64,000 nt of DNA from Kurthia huakuii LAM0618 (GCF_000505545.1 NZ_AYTB01000009.1:1-64000), one strand, 5' to 3'. Shown: positions 21,507-30,859, counted from the stretch's first letter. Numbers and translations: made by a program. The notes: generated by a model not told the origin, from the letters alone.

Positions 21507-23369
21507 GTGAAAAAAGTATTTGGTTCCTTGTTCATTATTGCGAGTATCGCCCTGCTTGTCGTGCTATTTCAAAAAATCGGTCTCGAACTGAAAGCGAGTC
21601 TGGCATTTAGTGCTCAATTTGATCAAGCTGTTCAAATTACCGAGCCAACAAATCAGGTCGTGCCAACGATTTTAAAAGATCGCAATGGGCAAGTTTTTGC
21701 CGAGGAATATACTGAGTGGCGCGAGCCTCTGAAGTTAGCGAATATTCCTGAATTTATGCAAGACCTTTTTATTTATAGTGAAGATGAAAGTTTTTACGAT
21801 CATGTCGGCTTTGATATTGCCGCCATTACGCGTGCATTCATGGTCAACAATTCAAGCGGTGAATCAGCGCAAGGTGGGAGTACGATTACGCAGCAACTTG
21901 TGCGTATGCGGTATTTAACACAGGAAAAAACATATGAACGTAAAATGCTTGAAATTTTTTATGCGTATGAACTCGAACGTAAATCATCAAAAGAAGAAAT
22001 TTTAAATAGCTATTTAAATGAAATGTTTTTCGCAAATGGTGTTTACGGTGTCTCCGCGGCTGCGTCCTATTACTTTGACAAGCCACTCGATCAGCTATCA
22101 CGCGCACAAATGGCATTTTTAGCTGCAATTCCAAACAATCCGAGCCTCTACAATCCGTTGACGAATTTTGAAAACACGAAAAAGCGGCAGGAGCGCTTGC
22201 TTGATAAGATGGCTGAAAAACATGTCGCCTCAAAGCAACAAGTCGCCATTTGGAAAAAAGAAGACATTCATTTAACGATTAAAAAGAAAAAGCAAAATCA
22301 TCCCGCCTACAGCTCATATGTCATGAATGAATTAACATGGCTTGTGGCGAAACGCGATGGTTACGAAAAACGCTTAGATGCCGCAAAAACGCCGCAACAG
22401 CGTGCAAATATTAACAAAGAATTGAAAAAGCATGTTGATAAGCTTGTGAACGACGGCTTAATTATTGAAACGGCGCTCGACCCGACGAAGCAAGCTCGCG
22501 ATACGCAGAGTATCGACCGTTTAATTAGTGGTCATAACGACTTACAAGCCGCAACGGTCGTCATTGACAATGCCAATCGTGAAGTCGTTAGCGTCTATGG
22601 CGGTAAAAACTTTAAGCGTTATGAATTTAACCGTTCGTATCAAGCGGTACGTCAGCCAGGGTCGGCAATTAAACCGATTTTAGACTACGCACCGTATATC
22701 GAAAAATTCCGTGCAACGCCTGACACAACCGTCAGCGGCGCACCGTTTTGTCGCAAAGATTATTGTCCAGAAAATAAAGGTGGCGTCACGGTTGGCGATA
22801 TGTCGCTTGAAACAGCATTCAAGTACAGCTACAATACGGCCGCCGTTCGCCTCTTTGATAGCGTTGGCCTTCCAACGGCATTCCGTGCGCTAAATCAATT
22901 TGATTTCCGTTCTGTGTCGGCTGGCGACCGCCGCTACACAGCAGCGCTTGGTGGCTTCGAATACGGCGTCACAACATCGGAGTTAGCCGATGCTTATACG
23001 AGCTTTGTGAACGGTGAATATTACCGTTCACATGCGATTCGTAAAGTAAAATCACGCGATGGGCGCACGCTCTATACATGGCCAGATACGAAAAAAGAAG
23101 TCTGGGCCGCGTCAACAGCCGCGACGATGCGTGATTTAATGCAAGAAACGGTGTCATCGGGTACCGCGAATGCTATCTCGGTCCCCGGCGCAACGTATGT
23201 CGGTGCTAAAACAGGGACGACGAATAATTTCTTCGACTTGTGGACAGCTGGCTTAACAGATCGCTACACCTCGGCCGTGTGGATTGGCTATGATACGCCG
23301 CGCAGTATGGAAGCACTCGATCAAGCAAAAATTCAACAGCATATTTTCTCATCGATTATGCGTCCATAA
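21507..23369 (+). CDS. Class A penicillin-binding protein (transglycosylase/transpeptidase)
   Basis: 620 residues; polymerises and cross-links peptidoglycan outside the membrane. One N-terminal membrane anchor (residues 4-24). The GT51 domain (about 55-230) has the catalytic EDESFYDHVGFD, GGSTITQQLVR and ELERKSSKEEILNSYLNE. The transpeptidase domain (about 330-610) has the three active-site motifs: SAIK in RQPGSAIKP, SYN in KYSYNTAAV and KTG in VGAKTGTTNNF. It is shorter than PonA and lacks a long C-terminal tail. It may correspond to the PbpG/PbpF type, but I cannot assign one. GTG start. Repeat copy B begins one base after its stop. Confidence 0.93.
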   Translation: MKKVFGSLFIIASIALLVVLFQKIGLELKASLAFSAQFDQAVQITEPTNQVVPTILKDRNGQVFAEEYTEWREPLKLANIPEFMQDLFIYSEDESFYDHVGFDIAAITRAFMVNNSSGESAQGGSTITQQLVRMRYLTQEKTYERKMLEIFYAYELERKSSKEEILNSYLNEMFFANGVYGVSAAASYYFDKPLDQLSRAQMAFLAAIPNNPSLYNPLTNFENTKKRQERLLDKMAEKHVASKQQVAIWKKEDIHLTIKKKKQNHPAYSSYVMNELTWLVAKRDGYEKRLDAAKTPQQRANINKELKKHVDKLVNDGLIIETALDPTKQARDTQSIDRLISGHNDLQAATVVIDNANREVVSVYGGKNFKRYEFNRSYQAVRQPGSAIKPILDYAPYIEKFRATPDTTVSGAPFCRKDYCPENKGGVTVGDMSLETAFKYSYNTAAVRLFDSVGLPTAFRALNQFDFRSVSAGDRRYTAALGGFEYGVTTSELADAYTSFVNGEYYRSHAIRKVKSRDGRTLYTWPDTKKEVWAASTAATMRDLMQETVSSGTANAISVPGATYVGAKTGTTNNFFDLWTAGLTDRYTSAVWIGYDTPRSMEALDQAKIQQHIFSSIMRP

Positions 23370-23511
23370 AAAAGAGGCTAGGACATAAGTGTAACAACAC
23401 CATCCCAGATGAGCATAAGAAAAACCGGAATCGCGCAGTGGCGCGGTTCCGGTTTTTCGTTGCGAACGCTAAAAAAGGAAAATGAACTGTTTTGTCAAAG
23501 CCTCTTTTTTT
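23370..23511 (+). repeat. Dispersed nested-palindrome element, copy B
   Basis: Copy in the plus orientation, starting right after the stop of the penicillin-binding protein gene and ending inside the stop codon of the convergent membrane-protein gene. Arms AGAGGCT / AGCCTCT; central stem ACCGGAATCGCGC / GCGCGGTTCCGGT followed by T5; inner GTGT/ACAC hairpin; terminal T7. Read as RNA it has a central intrinsic terminator and a second T-run at its end. Confidence 0.9.
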
Positions 23512-24073
23512 AATTGAACGGTAAGCTCGACACAATCCCGTTGTATAGCTTAAAAATCGTATAGGCGAGCAATGCTAAAATAACGGCCCAAATCACGATT
23601 TCAAATAACATAACGCCAAGTACAGCGCCAAATGAAATCACGTCGCTCATTTTGTATGTAACATAAATAAAATAAATAAATGCTGTAGCGATGAAAATAG
23701 CGACTAAAATGTAACTATTCGTTACGCCAACAACCGATAGTAATGAACCAAAGAAAAAGATGATACTGCCGCCACGCGTTTTGTTGATGGCACTATCAAT
23801 CGAATCTTTCGTAAAAAAGAGCATGCCGACATTATGAATCGTTTCGCCAATCAGTTTCAATGCCGAAAACACCATAAAATACAGCGTTGAAAAAACGATG
23901 AGTAATAACACGCGCATTTGCACTTCTGATAAAAACTCACGCATACCGCCATAAACGCCGATTTTACGGAATAAAATAACCGCTTCATTCACGCTATATA
24001 AACCAAACGTCAGGCTAAATAAAATAATCGTAATCAATGGTAAATAACTATATAAATAAGGGTTTTTAATCAT
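23510..24073 (-). CDS. Small integral membrane protein (YufK/DUF5366-like)
   Basis: 187 residues with about five hydrophobic helices: 10-30, 50-75, 100-118, 122-140 and 150-175. It begins MIKNPYLYSYLPLITIILFS and includes YGGMREFLSE. It resembles YufK-type proteins of Bacillus, function unknown; this assignment is from memory and moderate. It starts 2 bp after the stop of the aminopeptidase-like gene and should share its transcript. Its stop codon overlaps the last base pairs of repeat copy B. Confidence 0.75.
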   Translation of the reverse strand: MIKNPYLYSYLPLITIILFSLTFGLYSVNEAVILFRKIGVYGGMREFLSEVQMRVLLLIVFSTLYFMVFSALKLIGETIHNVGMLFFTKDSIDSAINKTRGGSIIFFFGSLLSVVGVTNSYILVAIFIATAFIYFIYVTYKMSDVISFGAVLGVMLFEIVIWAVILALLAYTIFKLYNGIVSSLPFN

Positions 24074-24075
24074 GT

Positions 24076-25338
24076 TTAATCCTCTTTAACTAAATTTCGT
24101 AGCCACTGCCCTAACAGCGACTGTTGCTGTCTTGCAGATGCAGGTAACTCTAAATGAACCCAGCGTGCTGGCGCAAATAAACGATACAATGCGGCGCGCG
24201 CAACAACGCTACCTTCCGTACGGTTTTCTACGACCGCATCAGCAAGTGCACTCGGTTTAGGAGCACGTGCTTGTATGACTAAATCTACTGCTGGCGCTTC
24301 ACTCGTCGTGTATGCCATACACCCATCGGCACCAAAAACAACTTTGCCTTCTGCGCTAAGCGGTGACACGCTGGTGATCGATAGCACGCGCTGCGTCGTT
24401 GCAAATGCTAACACATCGACAAGCGCGACATCACGCGCGAGCGCCCCATCGCGCAATTCTAATGTTTTCCCACTCATTGTCGTAATGACATGCTGCGCCG
24501 GCAACGTCTTCAATGTGCCAAACGCGAAAACGGCCATCGAGTGCGTCGCGACTACTGCATCGAGTGCATTCCATAGCGGCATCGTCTCTCCAACTGCAAA
24601 CGCGCCAACAACGGTATGTTGTGCATACAATGTTGCATTGACGAGAACGATGCGTACATCTTGTTCATAAGCCGCACAGAGCGCGCCAAATCCTAGTTCA
24701 GCCGCGTCTTCATAACGGAGCACATGACAAGCTAGTTGTTGTGCCACGCAGTAGGCCACTACATGTTCCTCGATACGCGCCGCAGTCAGCACATTCACCG
24801 GTTCATGCGCATAAGCCCGCCACACTGCAAGCTGCTCACTCGCGCGATGTGTTTCTGTTAAATCAAGTGCATTATCCGTTATGAAAATAAGTTCATCTAC
24901 CGATACATCGGCCTCATTTGAAAAAGTTTGATAGCCGTAGACATGATAGCTGCCATAACGAATGGCTGCGAGTGCGTGCTCTGCGATTTCTAATGCTGTA
25001 AATTGCGGCATATAAAATGTTTCAAGCATCATCGAGGCGCTGCGCCATTTGCGTTCATGCATGAGCGCGCCAACTGCTTCAAACATCGCCGTTAACTCTG
25101 CTGCGCTAATTTTTTTGCGATGGTCAAGCCCAACAAAAAGAATGCGCCCACTCGCCACTGGAATGACCGTCAATGCGCCTGTCGATAGCTGAATATCGCC
25201 CGACTTAATCCACGCATCGAGTGGCACTTGTTGCGCCGCGACAAATTCCGCCCATTTAGGAACTGCCTGCTGATGACGCGAAACACCGACGATTATCACA
25301 TCGCTCGGCTGTTGTTGCTGTTCTATTCGATAGTTCAT
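24076..25338 (-). CDS. Leucyl-aminopeptidase-like protein (M17) lacking catalytic motifs
   Basis: 420 residues with the outline of an M17 peptidase. The N-terminal macro-like domain has GRILFVGLDHRKKISAAEL; the linker AYAHEPVNVLTAARIEEHVV matches the usual R-VNEPPNVLTP; AELGFGALCA matches the usual LGMGAL. The catalytic part is eroded: where the family has GKGITFDSGG with metal ligands there is VGAFAVGETMPLWN, and after ITTMSGKTLEL the ligand motif NTDAEGRLVL is replaced by RDGALARDVALVD. It is also about 80 residues shorter than active enzymes. The frame is intact, so it is a pseudo-enzyme rather than a pseudogene. TATAAT lies about 30 bp upstream. It looks richer in GC and Ala than its neighbours. 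It is followed by the membrane protein gene after 2 bp. Confidence 0.8.
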   Translation of the reverse strand: MNYRIEQQQQPSDVIIVGVSRHQQAVPKWAEFVAAQQVPLDAWIKSGDIQLSTGALTVIPVASGRILFVGLDHRKKISAAELTAMFEAVGALMHERKWRSASMMLETFYMPQFTALEIAEHALAAIRYGSYHVYGYQTFSNEADVSVDELIFITDNALDLTETHRASEQLAVWRAYAHEPVNVLTAARIEEHVVAYCVAQQLACHVLRYEDAAELGFGALCAAYEQDVRIVLVNATLYAQHTVVGAFAVGETMPLWNALDAVVATHSMAVFAFGTLKTLPAQHVITTMSGKTLELRDGALARDVALVDVLAFATTQRVLSITSVSPLSAEGKVVFGADGCMAYTTSEAPAVDLVIQARAPKPSALADAVVENRTEGSVVARAALYRLFAPARWVHLELPASARQQQSLLGQWLRNLVKED

Positions 25339-25443
25339 GGCATCACCTCATTTTTACCGCTTTTATTATACCATGTCGATAGTCGCATGAATGCAAAAAA
25401 CAAGATGAGTAGGTATCCCCTTCTCATCTCGCTTTCATTCGTA

Positions 25444-25935
25444 TTAAAAAAATAATTTATACGCTGTATAGCCAAATACATTATCATCCTCGATTTCATC
25501 GAGTTTAATTGGCTTTGCTTGTAGTTTTAAGTCGAGCAATTCTAAAATCATCAGCGATGTGCGCGGGTCATCCGCCAAGTCTTCTGGAGCCATCCAACGA
25601 ACTTCGTAAAGCTCATCTAACTGCGCCTCTAAGTGTTGCTCTGCTGTATGTGCCGTCAAATAAAAAACCGCTAAATTATCGCTAATATCATACTGCAGGA
25701 CACCTGTACGGAATCCTAAAAACCCTTGCATTGAGGCATGCACATTCGTCTCTTCTTTTAATTCACGCTGGCATGCTTCATCGACCGTTTCACCTGGTTT
25801 TACAAAACCCGCCGGAAGCGACCATTTGCCATCTAGGCCACCGTATCGCTTCATGACCACGAGCCATTCACCAAGTTCATTTTCGACCAACCCTGCGACG
25901 CCAAGCCAAACACGACTGCGTTCATTATTATCCAT
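25444..25935 (-). CDS. Nudix hydrolase
   Basis: 163 residues. The Nudix box is complete, from GFVKPGETVDEA to QRELKEETNV, with the catalytic E residues in REL-EE. It hydrolyses a nucleoside diphosphate linked to another group; the substrate is unknown. The GGLDGKWSLPAG segment before the box and DELYEVRWM after it suit the ADP-ribose/mutT-like class. AAGGAGATG lies upstream of the ATG. Single gene between the aminopeptidase-like and NADH dehydrogenase-like genes. Confidence 0.92.
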   Translation of the reverse strand: MDNNERSRVWLGVAGLVENELGEWLVVMKRYGGLDGKWSLPAGFVKPGETVDEACQRELKEETNVHASMQGFLGFRTGVLQYDISDNLAVFYLTAHTAEQHLEAQLDELYEVRWMAPEDLADDPRTSLMILELLDLKLQAKPIKLDEIEDDNVFGYTAYKLFF

Positions 25936-26005
25936 CGGCGATCATCTCCTTCTTACAACTCACTACTTTAGTGTACGAGGAAATGCGCAAAAAAGAAAAT
26001 TTTAG

Positions 26006-27211
26006 CTACTTAAAGATATTAAACTTCCCCTTCTTTGCAATCAAGCTCGGTCCACCAACTAAAAACAACGCATGATTATCAATCATTTTTTTCAGTACAG
26101 CCGCTTTACGCCCTGTATATTCACGCTCTTTCACAAGCGCCACGCCGTCTCCACTACCGAGCGAGCAAACGGAACCTTTTAAGTTTGGCATAAATGGTGT
26201 CAGCGGCTCACCATCTAATAAATGTTGTAAATTATTCGCAATCGCTTCCCCTTGTTGCATCGCAATTTGCGCTGTCGGGTCATACGCTTTTTGGTTATAA
26301 CGGTCCGTAACAATCGCCGAATCGCCGACGATAAATACTTCATTGTAACCCTTTACATTTAATGTCGGCAGTACTTGTACGCGCCCGCTTGTTGATTGTA
26401 ATGAAGACCGTTCAATGACAGCAGAGCCTTTTACGCCAGCTGTCCACACGAGCGTTGTTGTCGCTATCACTTCTTCTTGTTGTTGTGAGCGAATCGTTAC
26501 CGCTTTATCCGTCGCCCCAATGACAGCCGTTTGCGTTAAAAATTCGACACCGCGCGCTTCAAGTTGCGCTTTCGCATACGTTGATAACTCCTCTGAAAAG
26601 CCCGGTAAAATAGTTGTATCCGCTTCGACACACACGACGCGTAGAACGTCTTGTGGAATATGATACACTTGTGCGAGTTTCGGTAATTGGTCGAGCAATG
26701 AACCGAGAAATTCAATGCCGGTAAACCCAGCACCGCCAACAACAATTGTCGCATACTCTGGACTTTGCTGTTGTTCATACATCGCAAATTGCGCATTTAA
26801 ATGCGTCCAAATTTTAGCAGCAGCGAGCGCATTTGAAATGGACTGCGCATGCGCTTTAATGCCTGGAATGCCATAATCTTGCACTTCAAAGCCTAACCCG
26901 ACAACTAAATAATCATAGTCAAATGTGCCATTCGTCGTCACTACTTGCTTGCTATCGACATCAAGCTCCTCGACAGTCGCCTGCACAAATGTCACCGACT
27001 CTTTTAAAAGTGGCTCAATTTCATAGCACACATCATTCGCTGAAATAACACCGGCCGCCGCCTCGTGCAACCATGTCGTTTCGTAATGGTAATCATTTTT
27101 ATTAATCAATGTAATGTCCACATTGTCTGCTTTCACTTTACGTTGCAATGTGACGGCTGTCGCTAAGCCACCGTATCCTGCACCAACAATGACAATCTTC
27201 GTTTTTTCCAT
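26006..27211 (-). CDS. Type II NADH dehydrogenase-like flavoprotein (YumB-like)
   Basis: 401 residues. FAD-binding motif IVIVGAGYGGLATA at the N-terminus, second Rossmann motif IVVGGAGFTGIEF near residue 160 for NADH, and VFIVGDSAIV near 290 for the FAD ribityl. The C-terminal tail (KKMIDNHALFLVGGP) suits membrane attachment as in NDH-2. Probable role: electron transfer from NADH to menaquinone without proton pumping. I place the start at ATG 27211, preceded by AAGGTGG; upstream GTG at 27223 lies in that site. A paralogue lies at 30930. Confidence 0.9.
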   Translation of the reverse strand: MEKTKIVIVGAGYGGLATAVTLQRKVKADNVDITLINKNDYHYETTWLHEAAAGVISANDVCYEIEPLLKESVTFVQATVEELDVDSKQVVTTNGTFDYDYLVVGLGFEVQDYGIPGIKAHAQSISNALAAAKIWTHLNAQFAMYEQQQSPEYATIVVGGAGFTGIEFLGSLLDQLPKLAQVYHIPQDVLRVVCVEADTTILPGFSEELSTYAKAQLEARGVEFLTQTAVIGATDKAVTIRSQQQEEVIATTTLVWTAGVKGSAVIERSSLQSTSGRVQVLPTLNVKGYNEVFIVGDSAIVTDRYNQKAYDPTAQIAMQQGEAIANNLQHLLDGEPLTPFMPNLKGSVCSLGSGDGVALVKEREYTGRKAAVLKKMIDNHALFLVGGPSLIAKKGKFNIFK

Positions 27212-27287
27212 CGCGTGAACCACCTTCTAAAAAGTATTTACTATTACAATACCATGAACAAATGCACGATGCCCAAAAAAAGGGAAT

Positions 27288-27321
27288 AAAAAAAGTCTTT
27301 GCACACGATTGTACAAAGACT
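27288..27321 (-). terminator. Terminator of the A-type Fe-S carrier gene
   Basis: Minus strand: stem AGTCTTTG / CAAAGACT with further pairing in the loop, followed by seven Ts. Directly after the stop of the 27328-27693 gene. Confidence 0.85.
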
Positions 27322-27327
27322 GAGTAA

Positions 27328-27693
27328 TTAACAGTTTCCTGGCGTACCAGCATTTTTTGCTGTACGGAATGACGTCCCGCAACCACACGCTGCAATGGCA
27401 TTTGGATTATCGATTGTAAAACCGCCGCCCATCAGCGATTGTTTAAAGTCGATTACTGTGCCATTTAAAATAGGAATATCTTGTTTTGCGACAACAATAT
27501 TTAAGCCAAATTCTTCATACGCTTCATCTTCAGGCGTCACTTCTGTATCAAAGCCCATTGCATACGTTAAACCGCTGCAACCGCCACCTTTTACTGAAAC
27601 GCGTAAAAATGCGTTTTGTTCATCGTTGTTTTCCATCATTTCGTTAATATGGAAAACAGCTGCCTCTGTAATATCTACCACATGTTTTGTCAT
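27328..27693 (-). CDS. sufA: A-type iron-sulfur carrier (HesB/IscA family)
   Basis: 121 residues with the three conserved cysteines: one in KGGGCSGLTY and two in ACGCGTSF. Such proteins deliver Fe-S clusters to target enzymes. It corresponds to B. subtilis YutM (SufA/ErpA type); the symbol is a family name, not a demonstrated orthology. The ATG at 27693 has AGGTG at good spacing; the frame extends upstream to 27720 without support. It is divergent from the DUF2225 gene. NifU-type and lipA genes nearby support an Fe-S context. Confidence 0.9.
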   Translation of the reverse strand: MTKHVVDITEAAVFHINEMMENNDEQNAFLRVSVKGGGCSGLTYAMGFDTEVTPEDEAYEEFGLNIVVAKQDIPILNGTVIDFKQSLMGGGFTIDNPNAIAACGCGTSFRTAKNAGTPGNC

Positions 27694-27826
27694 ATTTACA
27701 CCTGCTTTCTCTACAGTCATATCATATCAATTTTCAGCGCGGTCGTAAAATAGTTGAACTCGTTTCTTTTTTTAAAACAAATGATATAATAGACCTACTA
27801 TAGTATATAAGAAATGAGGACTCTAA

Positions 27827-28501
27827 ATGGACGTATCTCCTTACTATGAAAAACAAGTCGATTGCATTCATTGTAAAAAGAAATTTAACACGACAAAAAT
27901 CCGTACAAAAATGCTGAAAATTGCGTCAACCGATACAGATTTTCGCCCTGTTTATGAAAATGATGTCAACGGCTACTTTTACAACGTCTTTGTCTGCGAG
28001 CATTGCGGCTTTGCATTTACCGAAGATTTCAGTAAATATTTTATGCCTGGCACATCCGATGTTATCGAACAACAAATTAGCAACAAATGGGTACATCATG
28101 ACTTTTCCGGCAAGCGTTCTCCTGAGCAAGCACTTCAAGCGTATCAACTCGGGCTCGTTTCTGGTCAAATCAAAAAAGAAAAACATGTGACACTCGCTGG
28201 CCTAGCGATGCGCTGTGCATGGATTTATCGCTCACTTGAGCAACATGATGCCGAACGTCGCTTTATGCGTATCGCGCGCGATCAATATGTCGAGTCCTTT
28301 TCAACTGGTGACTATGCTAATAGCGGTATGACCGAGGTGCGCGTTGCTTATTTAACAGCCGAATTATCGCGCCGTTTAGACGACCGCGAAACAGCCATTC
28401 GTTATTTTTCAAGCGTCATCGAGCAACAACGAACTTCAAATGAAGCAAAAATTATCGACATGGCTAAAGACGCCTGGAATGAAATGCGACAAGTACAATA
28501 G
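27827..28501 (+). CDS. DUF2225-family protein
   Basis: 224-residue cytosolic protein, function unknown. The N-terminal ~75 residues contain two CxxC pairs (CIHC and CEHC) that could bind zinc, with FRPVY and FAFTEDF around them. Residues 110-220 are helical and TPR-like (ALQAYQLGLVSG, RCAWIYRSL, AYLTAELSRRL, AIRYFSSVI). This arrangement is diagnostic of DUF2225, common in Bacilli. A TATAAT lies upstream (about 27785), and a terminator hairpin follows. Confidence 0.88.
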   Translation: MDVSPYYEKQVDCIHCKKKFNTTKIRTKMLKIASTDTDFRPVYENDVNGYFYNVFVCEHCGFAFTEDFSKYFMPGTSDVIEQQISNKWVHHDFSGKRSPEQALQAYQLGLVSGQIKKEKHVTLAGLAMRCAWIYRSLEQHDAERRFMRIARDQYVESFSTGDYANSGMTEVRVAYLTAELSRRLDDRETAIRYFSSVIEQQRTSNEAKIIDMAKDAWNEMRQVQ

Positions 28502-28502
28502 C

Positions 28503-28540
28503 GAAAAAGGAGAGCTCGCCATCTAGCGAGCTCTCCTTAT
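28503..28540. terminator. Shared terminator between DUF2225 gene and nifU-type gene
   Basis: Perfect stem AAGGAGAGCTCGC / GCGAGCTCTCCTT with a 6-nt loop. The minus strand has five Ts after it; the plus strand tail is weaker. Confidence 0.8.
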
Positions 28541-28562
28541 TTATATCGTCATTCATTGTGTC

Positions 28563-28784
28563 TTAGAATACTTGCTCTACTTCAACAACGCCTGGCACTT
28601 CTTCTAATAGTGCACGTTCAATACCGGCTTTTAATGTAATTGTAGAACTTGGGCAGCTACCGCATGCACCTAGTAAGCGTAATTTTACAACGCCATCCTC
28701 AATGTCTACTAATTCACAGTCGCCGCCATCGCGTAATAGGAACGGACGTAATTTGTCTAGAACTTCTTGTACTTGATCTAACAT
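28563..28784 (-). CDS. NifU C-terminal-domain Fe-S scaffold (YutI-like)
   Basis: 73 residues made only of the NifU C-terminal domain: [10 protein letters not shown], then [11 protein letters not shown] with the CxxC that binds an Fe-S cluster, and [13 protein letters not shown]. It carries clusters to target proteins such as aconitase in other bacteria. Small monocistronic gene divergent from the YuzD gene. Confidence 0.92.
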   Translation of the reverse strand: MLDQVQEVLDKLRPFLLRDGGDCELVDIEDGVVKLRLLGACGSCPSSTITLKAGIERALLEEVPGVVEVEQVF

Positions 28785-28864
28785 TCGTATCGACTCCTCT
28801 CTCTAAAATCATTATAATGTCTATAAGCTAAAAAATCCATTAAAGAAACACGGAGGGCAAAGAA

Positions 28865-29188
28865 ATGACAAATGAACCAATTGAAATTGAAATTTTTGGG
28901 GCAGACGTTCAGTGCGCTAGTTGCGTGAATGCGCCATCGTCAAAAGACACTTATGAATGGTTGCAAGCAGCAATTGATCGCAAATATCCCGGGCAAGTCT
29001 ATACTATCAATTACATTAATATCGAACAGCCAATTGAGAATGAACGCCATAAAGACTGGGCATCGCGCGTACAAGACGATGAATTCTTTTATCCACTTGT
29101 CCTCATTAACAATGAAGTGATCGGCGAAGGCTATATTCAATTGAAACCGATTTACAAAGAACTTGAAAAATTAGGATTTCACGCTTAA
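28865..29188 (+). CDS. yuzD: YuzD-family thioredoxin-like protein (DUF1462)
   Basis: 107 residues. CASC near the N-terminus (QCASCVNAPSSKDTYEWL), NYINIEQP, then FFYPLVLINNEVIGEGYIQLK with the cis-proline-like FYPLV of a thioredoxin fold. The exact role is unknown; its constant position next to NifU-type genes suggests Fe-S or thiol chemistry. GGAGG precedes the ATG; a long terminator follows. Confidence 0.85.
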   Translation: MTNEPIEIEIFGADVQCASCVNAPSSKDTYEWLQAAIDRKYPGQVYTINYINIEQPIENERHKDWASRVQDDEFFYPLVLINNEVIGEGYIQLKPIYKELEKLGFHA

Positions 29189-29198
29189 TGTTTAGCGG

Positions 29199-29243
29199 AA
29201 ACTGTCACACTATTCGAAAATTCGATAGTATGACAGTTTTTTT
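29199..29243 (+). terminator. Terminator of yuzD
   Basis: Long stem beginning AACTGTCA / TGACAGTT and continuing ACTAT / ATAGT around a TTCGAAAATTCGA loop region, followed by seven Ts. Confidence 0.9.
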
Positions 29244-29555
29244 GTTTATGCACATAAAAGTTGCAAACAAATGCTAACAATCTCAGCGAAAAAGACGTCT
29301 ATGTAACGTTAAAATTGCAATATCCCTGTCACATATACGTTATTTTTAACCTTTAAGGACGAAAAACGAGTATTTTTGTAGAAACATGAAACAAAAACAT
29401 TTATTTTAAAAACTTTTAACATTAAAATTCATGGAGTGAAGAATTAAAGAGTTAAAAAACTCATCTATACCTATACTAGTTGATTTTTATATAGTACAGT
29501 TTTGGCACTCATTAATACAGCGCTAAATAATATATTCCTTTAAGGAGGCATTCAT
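29244..29555. other. AT-rich intergenic region upstream of the MFS gene
   Basis: About 310 bp without a gene. It is markedly AT-rich and holds the promoter region of the MFS transporter; no single -35/-10 pair stands out. I see no convincing operator, repeat or RNA structure in it. The GGAGG site for the MFS gene is at its right end. Confidence 0.6.
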
Positions 29556-30845
29556 ATGTCTACACAAAAAAAATCATTTCACTTTGCCTGGGTTATTTTA
29601 ATCGGCATTAGTCTTGTACTTGGTCTAGCGAAAGGTGCTATCACAAACGGCGCTAGTCTATTTTTAACACCTGTTTCTACGGATTTAGGCATTGGTATGG
29701 GGAACTTAACACTTTATTTAAGCGTTGGGGCCATTATGACACTCGTTATGTTACCATTCGCTGGTAAACTGTTTGAAAAGTATGACGTTCGTTTACTTAT
29801 TTCTATCGCCGTTATTTTACAAGGTGGTTCATTTGCAGCTTTCGGTTTAATGAACTCTGTATGGGGTTGGTACATCCTTGCGATTCCACTAGCAGCTGGT
29901 ACAGTACCAATTACACTATTGTTAGGTCCTATTTTAATCGCTCGTTGGTTTAAAACACATGGCGGTTTAGCACTTGGTATTATGGGAGCGGTTGCAGGCT
30001 TATTAGCAGCGATTATTCAACCGATTGTTGGGAATATGATTGAATCAATCGGCTGGCGTATGACTTATATTTCAGTTGGTTTAGGAATTATCGCCATCGT
30101 TTTACCAGTGGCAATCTTATTATTACGCTCTCGTCCACAAGATAAAAACATCTTACCGTTAGGCGCTGAAGAAACAACAGCACATGCCGATGGCGCTATC
30201 GATGACTCAGTTGTTGGTATGGCATTTGAAAACGCGAAAAAATCAAAAGCATTTTTATTATTAGCTGCATTCTTCTTTATTATTACAAGTGTTGCGAGTT
30301 TCGCTGTGCACATTCCAACGTACTTAGCACAAAATGGCTACAGTGTAGCATTTGCAGGTACACTAATGAGTGTCTATGCTATCGGTACTTTAGTAGGTGC
30401 ACTTGTCTTTGGTGTCTTAGTCGATAAAATCGGTGCTAAATTTACAGCGATTGGCGCTATGACTATGGGGATTATCGGTATTCTTTTATTTATCCTCTTT
30501 GCTTCTACACCAAGCATTCTGTTTGTAGCCGCTGTATTGTTCGGTTTCATTTCTGCATCGATTACAACACTTGCACCAGCATTAACAACAGCGTTATTCG
30601 GTACACGTGATTATAGCCGTATTTATTCAAGTGTTTCAATTGGTCTAGCAGTAGCATCAATCGTTGCCTTACCAGGTTATGGTTATGTATTAGACTTCAC
30701 TGGTAGCTACACGCCAGCGATGATTGCCGTTATCGTGTTATTAGTGATCAACATGTTATTCGTTATCCTAGCATTCCGCGATAAAGAGGCGCATGTGAAA
30801 AAAGGGACATGGGATGCACCAGCATCTACCGAAAAACAAGCATAA
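29556..30845 (+). CDS. MFS transporter, oxalate/formate antiporter-like (OFA/MCT type)
   Basis: 429 residues, twelve membrane helices. The opening W-ILIGISLVLGLAKGAITNGASLFLTPVS, the LGIMGAVAGLLA helix and the GALVFGVLVDKIGAKF loop suit the monocarboxylate/OFA branch of the major facilitator superfamily, which moves small organic acids. A soluble loop of about 45 residues lies between helices 6 and 7 (RPQDKN to NAKKSKAF). Codon use here is AT-rich compared with neighbours. AAGGAGG precedes the ATG. Confidence 0.9.
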   Translation: MSTQKKSFHFAWVILIGISLVLGLAKGAITNGASLFLTPVSTDLGIGMGNLTLYLSVGAIMTLVMLPFAGKLFEKYDVRLLISIAVILQGGSFAAFGLMNSVWGWYILAIPLAAGTVPITLLLGPILIARWFKTHGGLALGIMGAVAGLLAAIIQPIVGNMIESIGWRMTYISVGLGIIAIVLPVAILLLRSRPQDKNILPLGAEETTAHADGAIDDSVVGMAFENAKKSKAFLLLAAFFFIITSVASFAVHIPTYLAQNGYSVAFAGTLMSVYAIGTLVGALVFGVLVDKIGAKFTAIGAMTMGIIGILLFILFASTPSILFVAAVLFGFISASITTLAPALTTALFGTRDYSRIYSSVSIGLAVASIVALPGYGYVLDFTGSYTPAMIAVIVLLVINMLFVILAFRDKEAHVKKGTWDAPASTEKQA

Positions 30846-30859
30846 GCAACATAGAACAT

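Noticed and set aside
24076..25338. Calling the gene a functional leucyl aminopeptidase or a frameshifted pseudogene
   Set aside because: The catalytic motifs are absent, but the 420-residue frame is open from a good start and is followed at 2 bp by another gene, so neither label fits.
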